Shown here one piece after another: positions 10,318-18,510 of a DNA stretch of 29,212 bases; the first letter of the stretch is position 1, and each line of letters begins with the position of its first letter. This DNA is from Actinomycetota bacterium (lineage in GTDB: Bacteria; Actinomycetota; Actinomycetes; Nanopelagicales; Nanopelagicaceae), in contig WLOR01000001.1 of the NCBI GenBank assembly GCA_009699165.1, positions 1-29,212 of the forward strand. The letters are read 5' to 3'. The position numbers were made by a program, and so were the translations under genes. The notes under the pieces were generated by a model that saw only the letters and a program-made list of their open reading frames with translations, had not been told where the DNA came from and made no database searches.

Positions 10318-11788
10318 CTCTGGCCGCTTTCTTAATAATATTTCGAAGCATTGTTGGGAAAACAATAAGGTGAAAAGGTGAAACTGCATACCAATACAAC
10401 TGGCCCCCAAGCCCACGCGGATTAAATGTCGCTTCCTGCGTCACGTGAGTTTTTCCATCTTCTACCGTGACTTTAAATTCAAGCCAAGCTTTACCCGGCA
10501 ATACCATTTCAGCATAGAGTTTTAAGCGATGACCTTGTTCGAGCTCTTCAACTCTCCAAAAATCCAAACTCTCACCAACGCGTAAATAATCCGGATCTCT
10601 GCGACCGCGGCGCAGTCCTACTCCGCCGACAAATCGATCAAGCACCCCACGCCCCCACCAAAGAAAGTCAGAGCCAAACCATCCATGCTCTCCTCCGATT
10701 CCTTCAATCTGTCGCCAAATCTTTTGAGCACTAATATCTGTAACTACTTCTCGATGATCACGTAAAACCATCTCGCCGGCCCATTCAGGATCACCCTGTG
10801 CTTTCTGCCATGGTGCAGTTGGGCTAGTTGCATCCGACCAACGTGTTTCAACACGGTGGTCCGTTATCTTTGAAAGTGCCAAAGTAATTGCAGTTGCAAC
10901 ATCGGTTAGTCCCTCTGGTGGTGGAGCAATTACTGCATCAATACTTTTAGCCGGATCTGCAACTACTTCGCTAATTAATGAGCCAACCAGCGGACGTGCG
11001 AGCGCAGTCGGCACAGGTGTAACTAAACCGATCCACAGACTTGAAAGCCCAGGAGTCAATACCGGAACTTTTATTATCAACCGCTTCTTTAACCCCGATA
11101 GTGCGGCGAATTTCTGCATCATGTCGGCATATGTGAGTACTTCAGGGCCTCCGATATCAAAGGTTCCAGATATTGGATCCTTCAATAACGCTGTGTTCTT
11201 TAGGTAATACAAGACATCGCGAATAGCTATTGGGTGAGTTCTGTTCATAACCCATTTAGGAGTAGTCATGATCGGCAAGCGATGTGTTAAATGCCGTAGC
11301 ATTTCAAAACTTGCAGAGCCCGACCCAATAATAATTCCTGCACGTAGCTCAATTACAGGAACCGTAGTATGTGCCAACTGGGCACCAGTTTGCGCCCTCG
11401 ATGCTAAATGTTTACTGATATTTAAATCATTAGCTATGCCGCCTAAATAGACGATCTGTAATACACCTGCTGCCTTCGCTGCCTCTGCAAAATCATGTGC
11501 CATTTTCGCTTCAATCTCATGAAAATTGGCTCCCAAATTAATTGAGTGCAACAAGTAGTACGCCGTATGAATTCCAGTTAATGCTGCATCTAAATCCGAG
11601 CGATTATCTGCGCTTCCTTCGCTGATTTCGACCGCAGATGCCCATGGCTGTCCTTTTACTTTATTGCGATCTCGCACAAGGATTCGAACATCTAGATTTT
11701 CATCAACGAGAGTGCGCACTAATCGGCCACCAACATAACCAGATGCGCCTGTGATCAGATATTTACGGTTTTCGGCTGGAGAGCTCAT
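10310..11788 (-). CDS. SDR-family NAD(P)-binding protein with C-terminal DUF2867
   Basis: 492 residues from ATG 11788. The N-terminal half is an atypical short-chain dehydrogenase / NmrA-like Rossmann domain: YLITGASGYVGGRLVRTL (GxxGxxG), VRILVRDRNK, and the HTAYYLLHS and IVYLGG strands. The C-terminal part (about residues 330-485) matches DUF2867: PWQKAQGDPEWAGEMVLRDH, WFGSDFLWWGRGVLDRFVGG, DFWRVEELEQGHRLKLYAEM. This two-domain form is common in bacteria and its substrate is unknown. A TTG ten codons upstream (11818) is possible but would overlap the ndh start. TAGGCT 7 nt before ATG suggests a leaderless message. The decarboxylase gene overlaps its end by 8 nt, so the two probably form an operon. 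Confidence 0.85.
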   Translation of the reverse strand: MSSPAENRKYLITGASGYVGGRLVRTLVDENLDVRILVRDRNKVKGQPWASAVEISEGSADNRSDLDAALTGIHTAYYLLHSINLGANFHEIEAKMAHDFAEAAKAAGVLQIVYLGGIANDLNISKHLASRAQTGAQLAHTTVPVIELRAGIIIGSGSASFEMLRHLTHRLPIMTTPKWVMNRTHPIAIRDVLYYLKNTALLKDPISGTFDIGGPEVLTYADMMQKFAALSGLKKRLIIKVPVLTPGLSSLWIGLVTPVPTALARPLVGSLISEVVADPAKSIDAVIAPPPEGLTDVATAITLALSKITDHRVETRWSDATSPTAPWQKAQGDPEWAGEMVLRDHREVVTDISAQKIWRQIEGIGGEHGWFGSDFLWWGRGVLDRFVGGVGLRRGRRDPDYLRVGESLDFWRVEELEQGHRLKLYAEMVLPGKAWLEFKVTVEDGKTHVTQEATFNPRGLGGQLYWYAVSPFHLIVFPTMLRNIIKKAARDA

Positions 11789-11795
11789 GCTTGAA

Positions 11796-11805
11796 AGCCT
11801 AGACT
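11796..11805. promoter_or_regulatory. Divergent overlapping -10 elements for the SDR gene and ndh
   Basis: Plus strand: TAGACT (11800-11805), then 7 nt, then the ndh ATG at 11813. Minus strand: TAGGCT (11801-11796), then 7 nt, then the SDR-DUF2867 ATG at 11788. The two hexamers share the central TA. Neither gene has a Shine-Dalgarno, so both look leaderless. For the ndh direction TGGAGA (11777-11782) sits 17 nt upstream as a fair -35; the other direction has no clear -35. Confidence 0.55.
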
Positions 11806-11812
11806 CACCCGC

Positions 11813-13048
11813 ATGCAAAAGACAGTTGAAAAACCACGTGTGGTTATTCTTGGTGCAGGTTTTGGGGGTTTAACTGCCGCAAAAGCACTCGCTGATTTTG
11901 CCCAGGTGACTCTTGTCGATCGACATAATTTTCAAACTTTTCTTCCACTCTTGTATCAAGTCTCAACTGCTGGTCTTGCCGCTGACCATGTCGCACATCC
12001 TGTTCGCGGCGCGCTTCGTAATACCGGAGTCGCTTTTCGTATGGGCTCTCCAATCTCTCTCGATCATAAGAATAAAACTATAAAGCTCGATAGCAGTGAA
12101 ACAATTGCATTCGACCACCTTGTCATTGCACTTGGGTCAGCCACGGCAGACTTTGGCGTGCCTGGTGTTCGCGAACATGCACTTGGCATGAAAAGTGTTC
12201 ATGAGGCGATAACAATTCGTGCCGAAGTAATGCGCCGATTTGAAGATCTCTGTCGCTTCGAAGATGAAACGATTTTTTCAATTGCTGTTGTTGGCGGTGG
12301 GCCGACTGGAGTTGAAATGGCCGGTGCTTTTGCCGAACTTATTCGTGGCCCACTCAAAAATGATCAAGAACATGCCGCAGCTCATATCGATATTTATTTG
12401 ATTGAAGCCGGACCTCGTTTACTTCCTAGTTTTTCTGAAAAATCATCAGCACGTACAAAACGAGATCTTGAAAAACTCGGAGTAAAGGTTCGACTCAATA
12501 CTTCTGTTGCACAGATTAAGCCAAGGTTGATCGAGGTACATGGTGGAGCATCGATTCCCGCCGAAGTAACCATTTGGGCTGCCGGAGTGCAGGGCGAACC
12601 AGCTGCGGCACAATTAAACATTCCTTTAATAAATTCACGTATCGATGTTGACAACACGCTTCAAGTTAAAAACTTTCCTCATATCTGGGCAATTGGAGAT
12701 ATCGCTGGGATTAAAGGAGACGATGGACGTTTCTTGCCAATGGTTGCCCCCGTTGCACTTCAGCAGGGTAAATTCGTTGCCCACCAAATTCGAAGGGTGC
12801 TTAATTCGCAATCGCTACTCTCATTTAAGTACCGCGATAAAGGATCTATGGCAACAATCGGCCGACATAAAGCAGTTGTAGAAGTCAAGAGATTTAGATT
12901 AGTCGGAGTTCCCGCTTGGTATGCCTGGCTATTTTTACACTTGTTCTATCTCTTAGGAGGACGCAATAAGATTGGAACCATGGCTGACTGGACCTGGAAC
13001 TATTTAACTTTCGACCGAGGTAATCGTCACATTATGGATTCCATGTAA
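11813..13048 (+). CDS. ndh: Type II NADH dehydrogenase (NDH-2)
   Basis: 411-residue FAD protein that oxidises NADH and reduces quinone at the inner face of the membrane without pumping protons. Seen: N-terminal FAD-binding VVILGAGFGGLTAAKAL (GxGxxG at residues 14-19), DRHNFQTFLPLLYQVSTAGL (the NDH-2 quinone-side block), a second GxGxxG for NADH (VVGGGPTGVEMAGAF, near residue 160), IWAIGDIAG for FAD, and a hydrophobic aromatic C-terminal part (PAWYAWLFLHLFYLLGG) that anchors to the membrane. Family length is normal. The stop and the next start overlap as TAATG, coupling it to the hydrolase. TAGACT 7 nt before ATG suggests a leaderless mRNA from a shared divergent promoter. Confidence 0.93.
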   Translation: MQKTVEKPRVVILGAGFGGLTAAKALADFAQVTLVDRHNFQTFLPLLYQVSTAGLAADHVAHPVRGALRNTGVAFRMGSPISLDHKNKTIKLDSSETIAFDHLVIALGSATADFGVPGVREHALGMKSVHEAITIRAEVMRRFEDLCRFEDETIFSIAVVGGGPTGVEMAGAFAELIRGPLKNDQEHAAAHIDIYLIEAGPRLLPSFSEKSSARTKRDLEKLGVKVRLNTSVAQIKPRLIEVHGGASIPAEVTIWAAGVQGEPAAAQLNIPLINSRIDVDNTLQVKNFPHIWAIGDIAGIKGDDGRFLPMVAPVALQQGKFVAHQIRRVLNSQSLLSFKYRDKGSMATIGRHKAVVEVKRFRLVGVPAWYAWLFLHLFYLLGGRNKIGTMADWTWNYLTFDRGNRHIMDSM

Positions 13049-13824
13049 TGCCAGAGTACATAAACCTACGTGGCCATGAGCTTTACTGTTACGAGTGGGA
13101 AAACGATGGCGAGGCGATTGTTTTATTACATGGTGGCTTAAGTAAGACCGCAAGTTGGAACTACATCATGGTTCCGCCCCTTGAATCTGATTACCATGTA
13201 TTTGCCTATGACCGTACGGCTCATGGATTTACAGGTGACCAAAAAGGAAGTCTGCACTTTGATTTCCAGACTCAAGAAGCCATAGCGTATTTAGAAGATG
13301 TGGTGAAAGAGCCAGCACACATAGTTGGTTATAGCGATGGCGGAATCATTGCATTGTTGGTCGCCATTAAAAGACCCGATTTAGTTAAATCTATTGTCGC
13401 AATTGGCGCTAACTATCACTACAGCGCAGCATTAAGTGAGTTCTTAGAGGCTAATGTCTCCGAGGAAGATCAGGCAGAGTACAACTTGATCTCCCCTGAT
13501 GCACCGCATACTTTGCTAGAGAAGAAGCTGCGAATGAATCAGATTTGGAAAACCGAGCCTGATATTTCATTGAGTGATATCTCATCAATTCAATGCCCAG
13601 TTTTAGTTATGGCCGGTGATGATGATGTTATTAAACATGATCACACGATTGCCCTTTATGAGACATTGCCATTAGGGCAGTTAGCAATAATTCCTGGCAC
13701 TTCCCATGGATTAATTAAAGAAAAACCGGCCTTAGCTACTGCAGTGATTATGCAGTTTTTAGAGGATTTGAGTTATCCGATTACTCGGCAACCTATTCGA
13801 CGAACTAACAATCAACCGGAGTAA
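13048..13824 (+). CDS. Alpha/beta hydrolase
   Basis: 258 residues with an alpha/beta-hydrolase fold: oxyanion loop VLLHGGLSKTASW, nucleophile elbow GYSDGG with Ser96, acid VMAGDDD, and catalytic His in GTSHGL near the end of the domain. It resembles small esterase/lactonase-type hydrolases; the substrate cannot be told. No signal peptide, so cytoplasmic. Its ATG overlaps the ndh stop by one base (TAATG), so translation is probably coupled; a functional link to NDH-2 is not known. The last 20 nt overlap the end of the convergent carbonic anhydrase gene. Confidence 0.88.
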   Translation: MPEYINLRGHELYCYEWENDGEAIVLLHGGLSKTASWNYIMVPPLESDYHVFAYDRTAHGFTGDQKGSLHFDFQTQEAIAYLEDVVKEPAHIVGYSDGGIIALLVAIKRPDLVKSIVAIGANYHYSAALSEFLEANVSEEDQAEYNLISPDAPHTLLEKKLRMNQIWKTEPDISLSDISSIQCPVLVMAGDDDVIKHDHTIALYETLPLGQLAIIPGTSHGLIKEKPALATAVIMQFLEDLSYPITRQPIRRTNNQPE

Positions 13825-14332
13825 TTTTTCCATTTGCAACATCGTAAATTGCCCCGCCAACCGAGACTCCGGTGTTAAGTAAGTGATAGTTTCTAACTAA
13901 CTGCACGTCTTGAATCAACGCTGCTTGCTGATTGGCAACGGTTTTAAACTCAAGCTCTGATGTGTCGATTCCATATTTAGTATCGATTTCACGGTGAATC
14001 TCTGCTTCATCCACTTGGGCCATTCGGCAGTTAGTGTGCGGCATAATCAAAATACGTTTGACTCCCAGAAGATAAGTCGCCAAGACCAATGTACGTAAAA
14101 CATCCTCCGTTACTCGCGCACCTGCATTACGCAGAATCTTGGCATCTCCAGATTTCATCCCAATAACTGATAAGGGATTTATACGGGAGTCCATGCATGT
14201 AACAATCGCTAAACCTTTTTGAGCAACTCCAGTGAGCTCGGAATACTTAAAGCCTTTGACATACTCTTCATTGGCTGCAATCGCATCTGCAAAATCTTCA
14301 ACAGGGAATCTAGACAATGAAATCCCCTTCAC
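13805..14332 (-). CDS. Beta-class carbonic anhydrase
   Basis: 175 residues. Zinc enzyme interconverting CO2 and bicarbonate. All key residues are visible: TCMDSRI with Cys46, the Asp48-Arg50 dyad, and PHTNC with His99 and Cys102 as the other zinc ligands; GDAKILRNAGARVTEDVLRTL follows the first motif as expected. The size and sequence fit the short actinobacterial beta-CA type. The start is not certain: GTG at 14332 is used here, but AAGGGG lies just inside and points to a TTG five codons on. The gene begins 12 nt after the end of tRNA-Thr with only a T-rich linker, so it may be expressed from a tRNA-mRNA transcript. It overlaps the convergent hydrolase by 20 nt. Confidence 0.92.
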   Translation of the reverse strand: MKGISLSRFPVEDFADAIAANEEYVKGFKYSELTGVAQKGLAIVTCMDSRINPLSVIGMKSGDAKILRNAGARVTEDVLRTLVLATYLLGVKRILIMPHTNCRMAQVDEAEIHREIDTKYGIDTSELEFKTVANQQAALIQDVQLVRNYHLLNTGVSVGGAIYDVANGKITPVDC

Positions 14333-14344
14333 TAAAAAACTACG

Positions 14345-14416
14345 AGCCCCCCGTCAGGATTGAACTGACGACCTGCGCATTACAAGTGCGCTGCTCTACC
14401 ACTGAGCTAGAGAGGC
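14345..14416 (-). tRNA. tRNA-Thr (anticodon UGU)
   Basis: 72-nt cloverleaf on the minus strand. Acceptor stem GCCTCTC/GGGGGGC (7 bp with two G-T pairs), D arm GCTC-AGTGGTA-GAGC, anticodon stem GCGCA/TGCGC with loop CTTGTAA (anticodon TGT), T arm GTCAG-TTCAATC-CTGAC. Discriminator base is T (U). CCA is not encoded, so it is added after transcription. Confidence 0.95.
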
Positions 14417-14417
14417 C

Positions 14418-14447
14418 TACGTGCGAACACGTATCGGTCTTTCGACC
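14418..14447 (-). repeat. Two tetraloop hairpins just upstream of tRNA-Thr
   Basis: TACGTG-CGAA-CACGTA (14418-14433, 6-bp stem) begins 2 nt from the tRNA 5' end, and GGTC-TTTC-GACC (14436-14447, 4-bp stem) follows. On the minus strand the loops read TTCG and GAAA. They may lie in the tRNA 5' leader, or overlap its promoter. No function is assigned. Confidence 0.45.
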
Positions 14448-14516
14448 AGCGGCAATTATGGCAGTGAGTTGGAAAAACTTGAAATCGAGAGCCATGGGCT
14501 GGGCAAAGGGTAGGTT

Positions 14517-15440
14517 ATGACTGTGAGATTAGGCGTGTTAGATGTGGGTTCAAACACCATCCACCTACAAGTTATGGATGCCCACTCAGGGGCTCGTCCA
14601 TCACCGACAACTAATTTCAAAGTTGAACTTCGATTGACGCAGTACCTCAATAAATCAGGGACCATCTCTGTAGAGGGCATCAAACTCCTCCATGAGGCCA
14701 TTGCGGGCGCAGTGGCGCATGCGCGCGAAAATGACACTGACGAGATTTTGGCTTTTGCAACTTCAGCAATCAGGGAGGCCAAGAATGGATCTCACATTAT
14801 TCAAGAGATCAATGAACGCCACCAGATTGATTTACAGATTCTTACCGGTGATGAAGAAGCAAGGATGACATTTCTTGCAGTACGGCGTTGGTTGGGCTGG
14901 TCGGCTGGAAAGCTCTTAATTCTAGATATTGGTGGAGGCTCTTTAGAGATTGCCTCTGGTGTCGATGAAAATCCAGAGGCAACACTGTCGTTGCCTCTCG
15001 GTGCTGCACGATTGACACGCGATTTCTTAAGTGGAGATCCTTACACATCAAAGGATGTGAGATTCCTAGAAGAATACGTTGCGCATAATCTTGAAGAAAA
15101 GCTACCTGCAATTCTTCGCTCCCACGATGCAAATCACTTTGTTGCAACGAGCAAAACTTTTCGTACGTTGGCACGACTTTCGGGACATTGGTTTAATGAC
15201 AATCCAAAGTTTTTAGAGCTTGCAAATTTAGAGGCAATGACTTCTAAGCTTTCGGGAATGAGCGATAAAGCACGCGCTGATCTTCCTGGGGTTTCAGTAA
15301 GTCGGGCACAGCAGATTGTGGCAGGCGCAATAGTTGCACGTGCAGTGATGGATGTATTGGATATTGAAAAGGTTGAGATTTGCCCTTGGGCTCTTCGTGA
15401 AGGGATTGTTTTACGAAGACTTGATTGGATTCAAGGTTAG
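14517..15440 (+). CDS. ppx: Exopolyphosphatase / guanosine pentaphosphatase (Ppx/GppA family)
   Basis: 307 residues, the short single-domain form usual in actinobacteria (Ppx1/Ppx2-like). ASKHA-fold phosphatase acting on inorganic polyphosphate or pppGpp. Seen: GVLDVGSNTIHLQVMD (phosphate 1 loop, residues 6-21), LAFATSAIREAKNG, ILTGDEEARMTFLAVR, and LILDIGGGSLEIASG (phosphate 2 loop). C-terminal ICPWALREGIVLRRLD is the usual family end. AAAGGGTAGG before the ATG supports the start. It converges on the mutT1-ppk operon with only 1 nt between stop codons, placing polyphosphate synthesis and breakdown genes side by side. Whether it prefers polyphosphate or pppGpp cannot be told. Confidence 0.92.
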   Translation: MTVRLGVLDVGSNTIHLQVMDAHSGARPSPTTNFKVELRLTQYLNKSGTISVEGIKLLHEAIAGAVAHARENDTDEILAFATSAIREAKNGSHIIQEINERHQIDLQILTGDEEARMTFLAVRRWLGWSAGKLLILDIGGGSLEIASGVDENPEATLSLPLGAARLTRDFLSGDPYTSKDVRFLEEYVAHNLEEKLPAILRSHDANHFVATSKTFRTLARLSGHWFNDNPKFLELANLEAMTSKLSGMSDKARADLPGVSVSRAQQIVAGAIVARAVMDVLDIEKVEICPWALREGIVLRRLDWIQG

Positions 15441-15441
15441 A

Positions 15442-16341
15442 TTAAGCCTTAGGTGCACTAACCCAGTCAACTGCAATTATCTCCCCGTCACGGTGATGCA
15501 GAATCCATGCCTCTGCGGGCTTTAACTCTTGACCTAGCTCTTTAAAGCTTTTCTTTCCTATCAATTTCTTGAGTAACTTAGGCAAGATTGGATTATGGCT
15601 ACAGATGATTGCGCCGTTGCCTCTATCCATTAAATCTTGCGCATAATCAAGGGCGGCCTCTTTGTCTTTGGCAAAACGGTATTCGCTCAGATCCGTTGAG
15701 AAAATCGGATTCATCTTTAAAGAGCGCGTCATTGGTTCAATTGTCTCAATGCAGCGCACCGCATCAGAGGAGTGAACTTCTTCAATCCCAAATGGCAAAT
15801 AAATTGATAAAAGTCGCTTTGCTTGTACCTGACCAACTTGGGCTAGTGGTCGATCATCATCATCACCATCCCACTCTTCGCGTTTAATCGCTTTGGCATG
15901 ACGCAGCAAAACCAATGGAGTTGTGCCAGTTCCGAACTCAAGGAAAAAATCTACAATTGATCTATCGTCATCCAAAGTTAACTTCTTACGTGCATCTGCC
16001 GGGCTTAACCATAAAATCTCATCGACTTCTTGCGGGTTAGGTTTTCCGGAAGGTTCACCATCGGCTTGCGCCGACCAATACTTAACAATCTTGCTGACGC
16101 CGTCAACAACATATGTAGCGTGCCCGAGCTCTGGACCAAAGACTGCCGAGTATCCGGTCTCTTCCATTACCTCTCTATAGGCACAGCCAATCATTGTCTC
16201 GTTGGGGTCTAATTTTCCCTTTGGCAAAGACCAGTCGTCATAACGTGGGCGATGAATTAGAGCGATTTCAACCTTGTTACTTTTACTAGTGCGCCACAGA
16301 ACCGCTCCAGCAGCGTAAATAACATTATCGATGCTTGTCAT
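15442..16341 (-). CDS. mutT1: NUDIX hydrolase fused to histidine phosphatase (MutT1-like)
   Basis: 299 residues, two domains. The N-terminal NUDIX domain has a complete box from Gly42 to Tyr64 (G-x5-E-x7-REV-x-EE-x-G). The C-terminal half is a histidine phosphatase of the SixA/phosphoglycerate mutase superfamily with LLRHAK (His148) and a second His in CSHNP. This architecture is that of mycobacterial MutT1, which removes 8-oxo-(d)GTP and also acts on diadenosine polyphosphates. It starts 3 nt after the ppk stop, matching the ppk-mutT1 neighbourhood of mycobacteria, so co-transcription is likely. There is no strong ribosome site, so translation is probably coupled. Confidence 0.92.
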   Translation of the reverse strand: MTSIDNVIYAAGAVLWRTSKSNKVEIALIHRPRYDDWSLPKGKLDPNETMIGCAYREVMEETGYSAVFGPELGHATYVVDGVSKIVKYWSAQADGEPSGKPNPQEVDEILWLSPADARKKLTLDDDRSIVDFFLEFGTGTTPLVLLRHAKAIKREEWDGDDDDRPLAQVGQVQAKRLLSIYLPFGIEEVHSSDAVRCIETIEPMTRSLKMNPIFSTDLSEYRFAKDKEAALDYAQDLMDRGNGAIICSHNPILPKLLKKLIGKKSFKELGQELKPAEAWILHHRDGEIIAVDWVSAPKA

Positions 16342-16344
16342 TTT

Positions 16345-18402
16345 CTACCGATTCTTTGCATAGAGATCAATCATGGCTGCATGGACATCGGTGAGTGGCT
16401 TACCTTTTTCATCATCGCTTTTTCTAATCCACTCAGTACCGGTTAATTTCCAACTAGATGTCTTGTCTGAAAGCCCTAAATCGAGTATTCCTTGCAGTCT
16501 TTGGTGATGCTCTTTCTTATCCACCCGGATTAAGCTCTCAACACGGCGATCAAGATTGCGACCCATTAAATCAGCGCTTCCAATCCAATATTCATCGTCT
16601 CCACCGTTTATAAAATGGAAGATGCGTGAATGTTCAAGGAAGCGACCTAAAACAGATTTCACCGTAATATTTTCTGATACTCCAACTAGACCGGGTTGCA
16701 CCGCGCATATTCCTCTAATTAATAACTCAATTTTTACTCCAGCATTCGATGCTTCATAGAGTTTTGCCACAAATGTTTCATCGAGAATCGAGTTCAACTT
16801 AAATTGAATTCCTGCTGGCTTACCAGCTTTTGCATTTTCTATCTCGCGATCTATCCGCTCTGTGATGCCCGAACGAAGAGTTCGTGGTGCAACAAGTAAA
16901 CGCGAATACGTTGACTGCGGAGCAAAGCCTGATAGCTGATTAAAGAGTTTGGTGAGATCTTCGGTGAGTTCGATATCAGTACTGAGGATTCCAAGATCTT
17001 CATACATCCGAGCTGTCTTTGGATTGTAATTGCCGGTTCCGATATGACAGTACCGTCGAAGACCCTGTGGTTCGTCGCGAATAACCAGTGAAAGCTTCGC
17101 ATGAGTTTTTAAACCCATAAGGCCGTACACAACATGCACTCCTGCTGCTTCAAGCTTTCTTGCCCAACGCACATTTGCCTGCTCATCAAAGCGCGCGCGG
17201 ATTTCGATAACTGCCAGCACCTGCTTGCCCGCTTCGGCCGCTTCAATAAGAGCTTCAATAATTGGCGAGTCACCAGATGTCCGATACAGAGTCTGCTTAA
17301 TCGCAAGTACATGAGGGTCCTGTGCCGCGCTCTGCAAGAAGTGGACAACGGATGAAGTAAAGGATTCATAGGGGTGGTGGAGCAGAATCTCACCTTGGCG
17401 AATTGCTGCAAAGAACAAATCTGTATCTTCTGCATCGACTTCAGAGAGTGCATGAGCGGTGCGGGATCTGAATTTTTCATACTTTAGTTCTGGAAATCCA
17501 AGGTCTGCAATCTTATGAAGAGCAGTTAAATCTAGTGGTGAAGGTGCATGGATGATGTTCTCTTCATTAATTCCGAGCTCTTGGGCCAATCGGTTAATTA
17601 ATTTAGCGTCAACTCCATTTTCAATCTCAAGGCGCACTGGTGGCCCAAAGCGCCGGCGGGATAATTCTGCCTCAAGCGAGAGCAAAATATCTTCAGTCTC
17701 TTCCTCATCGAGTTCAATATCTTGATTTCGAGTAACACGAAATGTGTAGTGTTCTTCGACAATCATTCCGGGGAAAAGCTCTTGAAGGTTGATTGCAATA
17801 AGTTCTTCAATGGTGATAAAACGCGTAGAGCGAGTCTTAGCGGTCGCGATAAATCTAGGCAGAATCTCAGGGACTTTGACGCGCGCAAAAAACTCTTCGT
17901 GAGTTTCTGGGTTCTTCACAATGACGGCGAGATTGAGAGAGAGACCTGAGATATATGGAAAAGGATGAGAAGGATCAACGGCTAGCGGAGTCAGAACTGG
18001 GAAAATTCGATCTTGGAATAACTTGCTGACATAGCTGCGCTCGGTGTCATCAAGATTTTCCCAGTGAATAAACTCGATACCTTGTGCTTTTAGTTGCGGA
18101 ACAATATCTTCATGCAGAGTATGTGATTGGCGCTCAACCAAGGCTTTAGTCCGCGTAGAAATCTCTGCCATTAAATCTCGCGGTGCAAAACCTGCAACAT
18201 TTCTTACAGTGATATCGTTTTCAATCTTGCTCATTAAAGTAGCGACACGGACCATAAAAAACTCATCTAGGTTTGATGAGAAAATCGCAAGAAAACGAAG
18301 GCGTTCAAGAAGTGGAATTGAAGGATCCTCAGCGAGTTCAAGAACTCGTTGGTCAAAGGAGAGCCAACTAAGCTCTCGATCCGTTACATTTTCAAACTTC
18401 AT
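16345..18402 (-). CDS. ppk: Polyphosphate kinase 1
   Basis: 685 residues, full PPK1 length. Makes long-chain polyphosphate from ATP, reversibly, at the membrane or in granules. Seen: RELSWLSFDQRVLELA at the N terminus, SNLDEFFMVRVATLM, the phospholipase-D-like C1/C2 domains with KTHAKLSLV (autophosphorylated His at 434) and CHIGTGNYNPKTARMYEDLG (second His at 453); these align with E. coli His435 and His454. The start is supported by GAAGGA 8 nt before ATG. An inverted repeat lies just upstream of this site. It heads an operon with mutT1 and is divergent from the beta-galactosidase. Confidence 0.97.
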   Translation of the reverse strand: MKFENVTDRELSWLSFDQRVLELAEDPSIPLLERLRFLAIFSSNLDEFFMVRVATLMSKIENDITVRNVAGFAPRDLMAEISTRTKALVERQSHTLHEDIVPQLKAQGIEFIHWENLDDTERSYVSKLFQDRIFPVLTPLAVDPSHPFPYISGLSLNLAVIVKNPETHEEFFARVKVPEILPRFIATAKTRSTRFITIEELIAINLQELFPGMIVEEHYTFRVTRNQDIELDEEETEDILLSLEAELSRRRFGPPVRLEIENGVDAKLINRLAQELGINEENIIHAPSPLDLTALHKIADLGFPELKYEKFRSRTAHALSEVDAEDTDLFFAAIRQGEILLHHPYESFTSSVVHFLQSAAQDPHVLAIKQTLYRTSGDSPIIEALIEAAEAGKQVLAVIEIRARFDEQANVRWARKLEAAGVHVVYGLMGLKTHAKLSLVIRDEPQGLRRYCHIGTGNYNPKTARMYEDLGILSTDIELTEDLTKLFNQLSGFAPQSTYSRLLVAPRTLRSGITERIDREIENAKAGKPAGIQFKLNSILDETFVAKLYEASNAGVKIELLIRGICAVQPGLVGVSENITVKSVLGRFLEHSRIFHFINGGDDEYWIGSADLMGRNLDRRVESLIRVDKKEHHQRLQGILDLGLSDKTSSWKLTGTEWIRKSDDEKGKPLTDVHAAMIDLYAKNR

Positions 18403-18415
18403 GGGTCCATCCTTC

Positions 18416-18431
18416 AGTTCAATTGTGAACT
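18416..18431. repeat. Inverted repeat AGTTCA-ATTG-TGAACT before ppk
   Basis: Perfect 6-bp arms with a 4-nt spacer, ending 14 nt before the ppk ATG and directly upstream of its Shine-Dalgarno. It could be a protein-binding operator or an mRNA hairpin next to the ribosome site. TACTAT/TATAGA at about 18440-18446 on the minus strand is a possible -10 upstream, which would put the repeat in the 5' leader. It lies about 80 nt from the beta-galactosidase start on the other side. Confidence 0.55.
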
Positions 18432-18510
18432 ATGAGTGTCTATAGTATGGCCAAGGGGTAAATCACCGAAAATTTCGCGCTCAGTGGGCCTAACTGGCAG
18501 ACTTAATCCC

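Noticed and set aside
10318..10416. 33-residue N-terminal extension of the decarboxylase
   Set aside because: It lies wholly inside the conserved end of the DUF2867 gene and encodes atypical sequence; ATG 10317 gives normal coupling and length.
18436..18510. Upstream GTG extension of lacZ
   Set aside because: The added 25 residues do not resemble GH2 N termini, and the usual start (YW..PE.TS.NRLP) fits ATG 18511.
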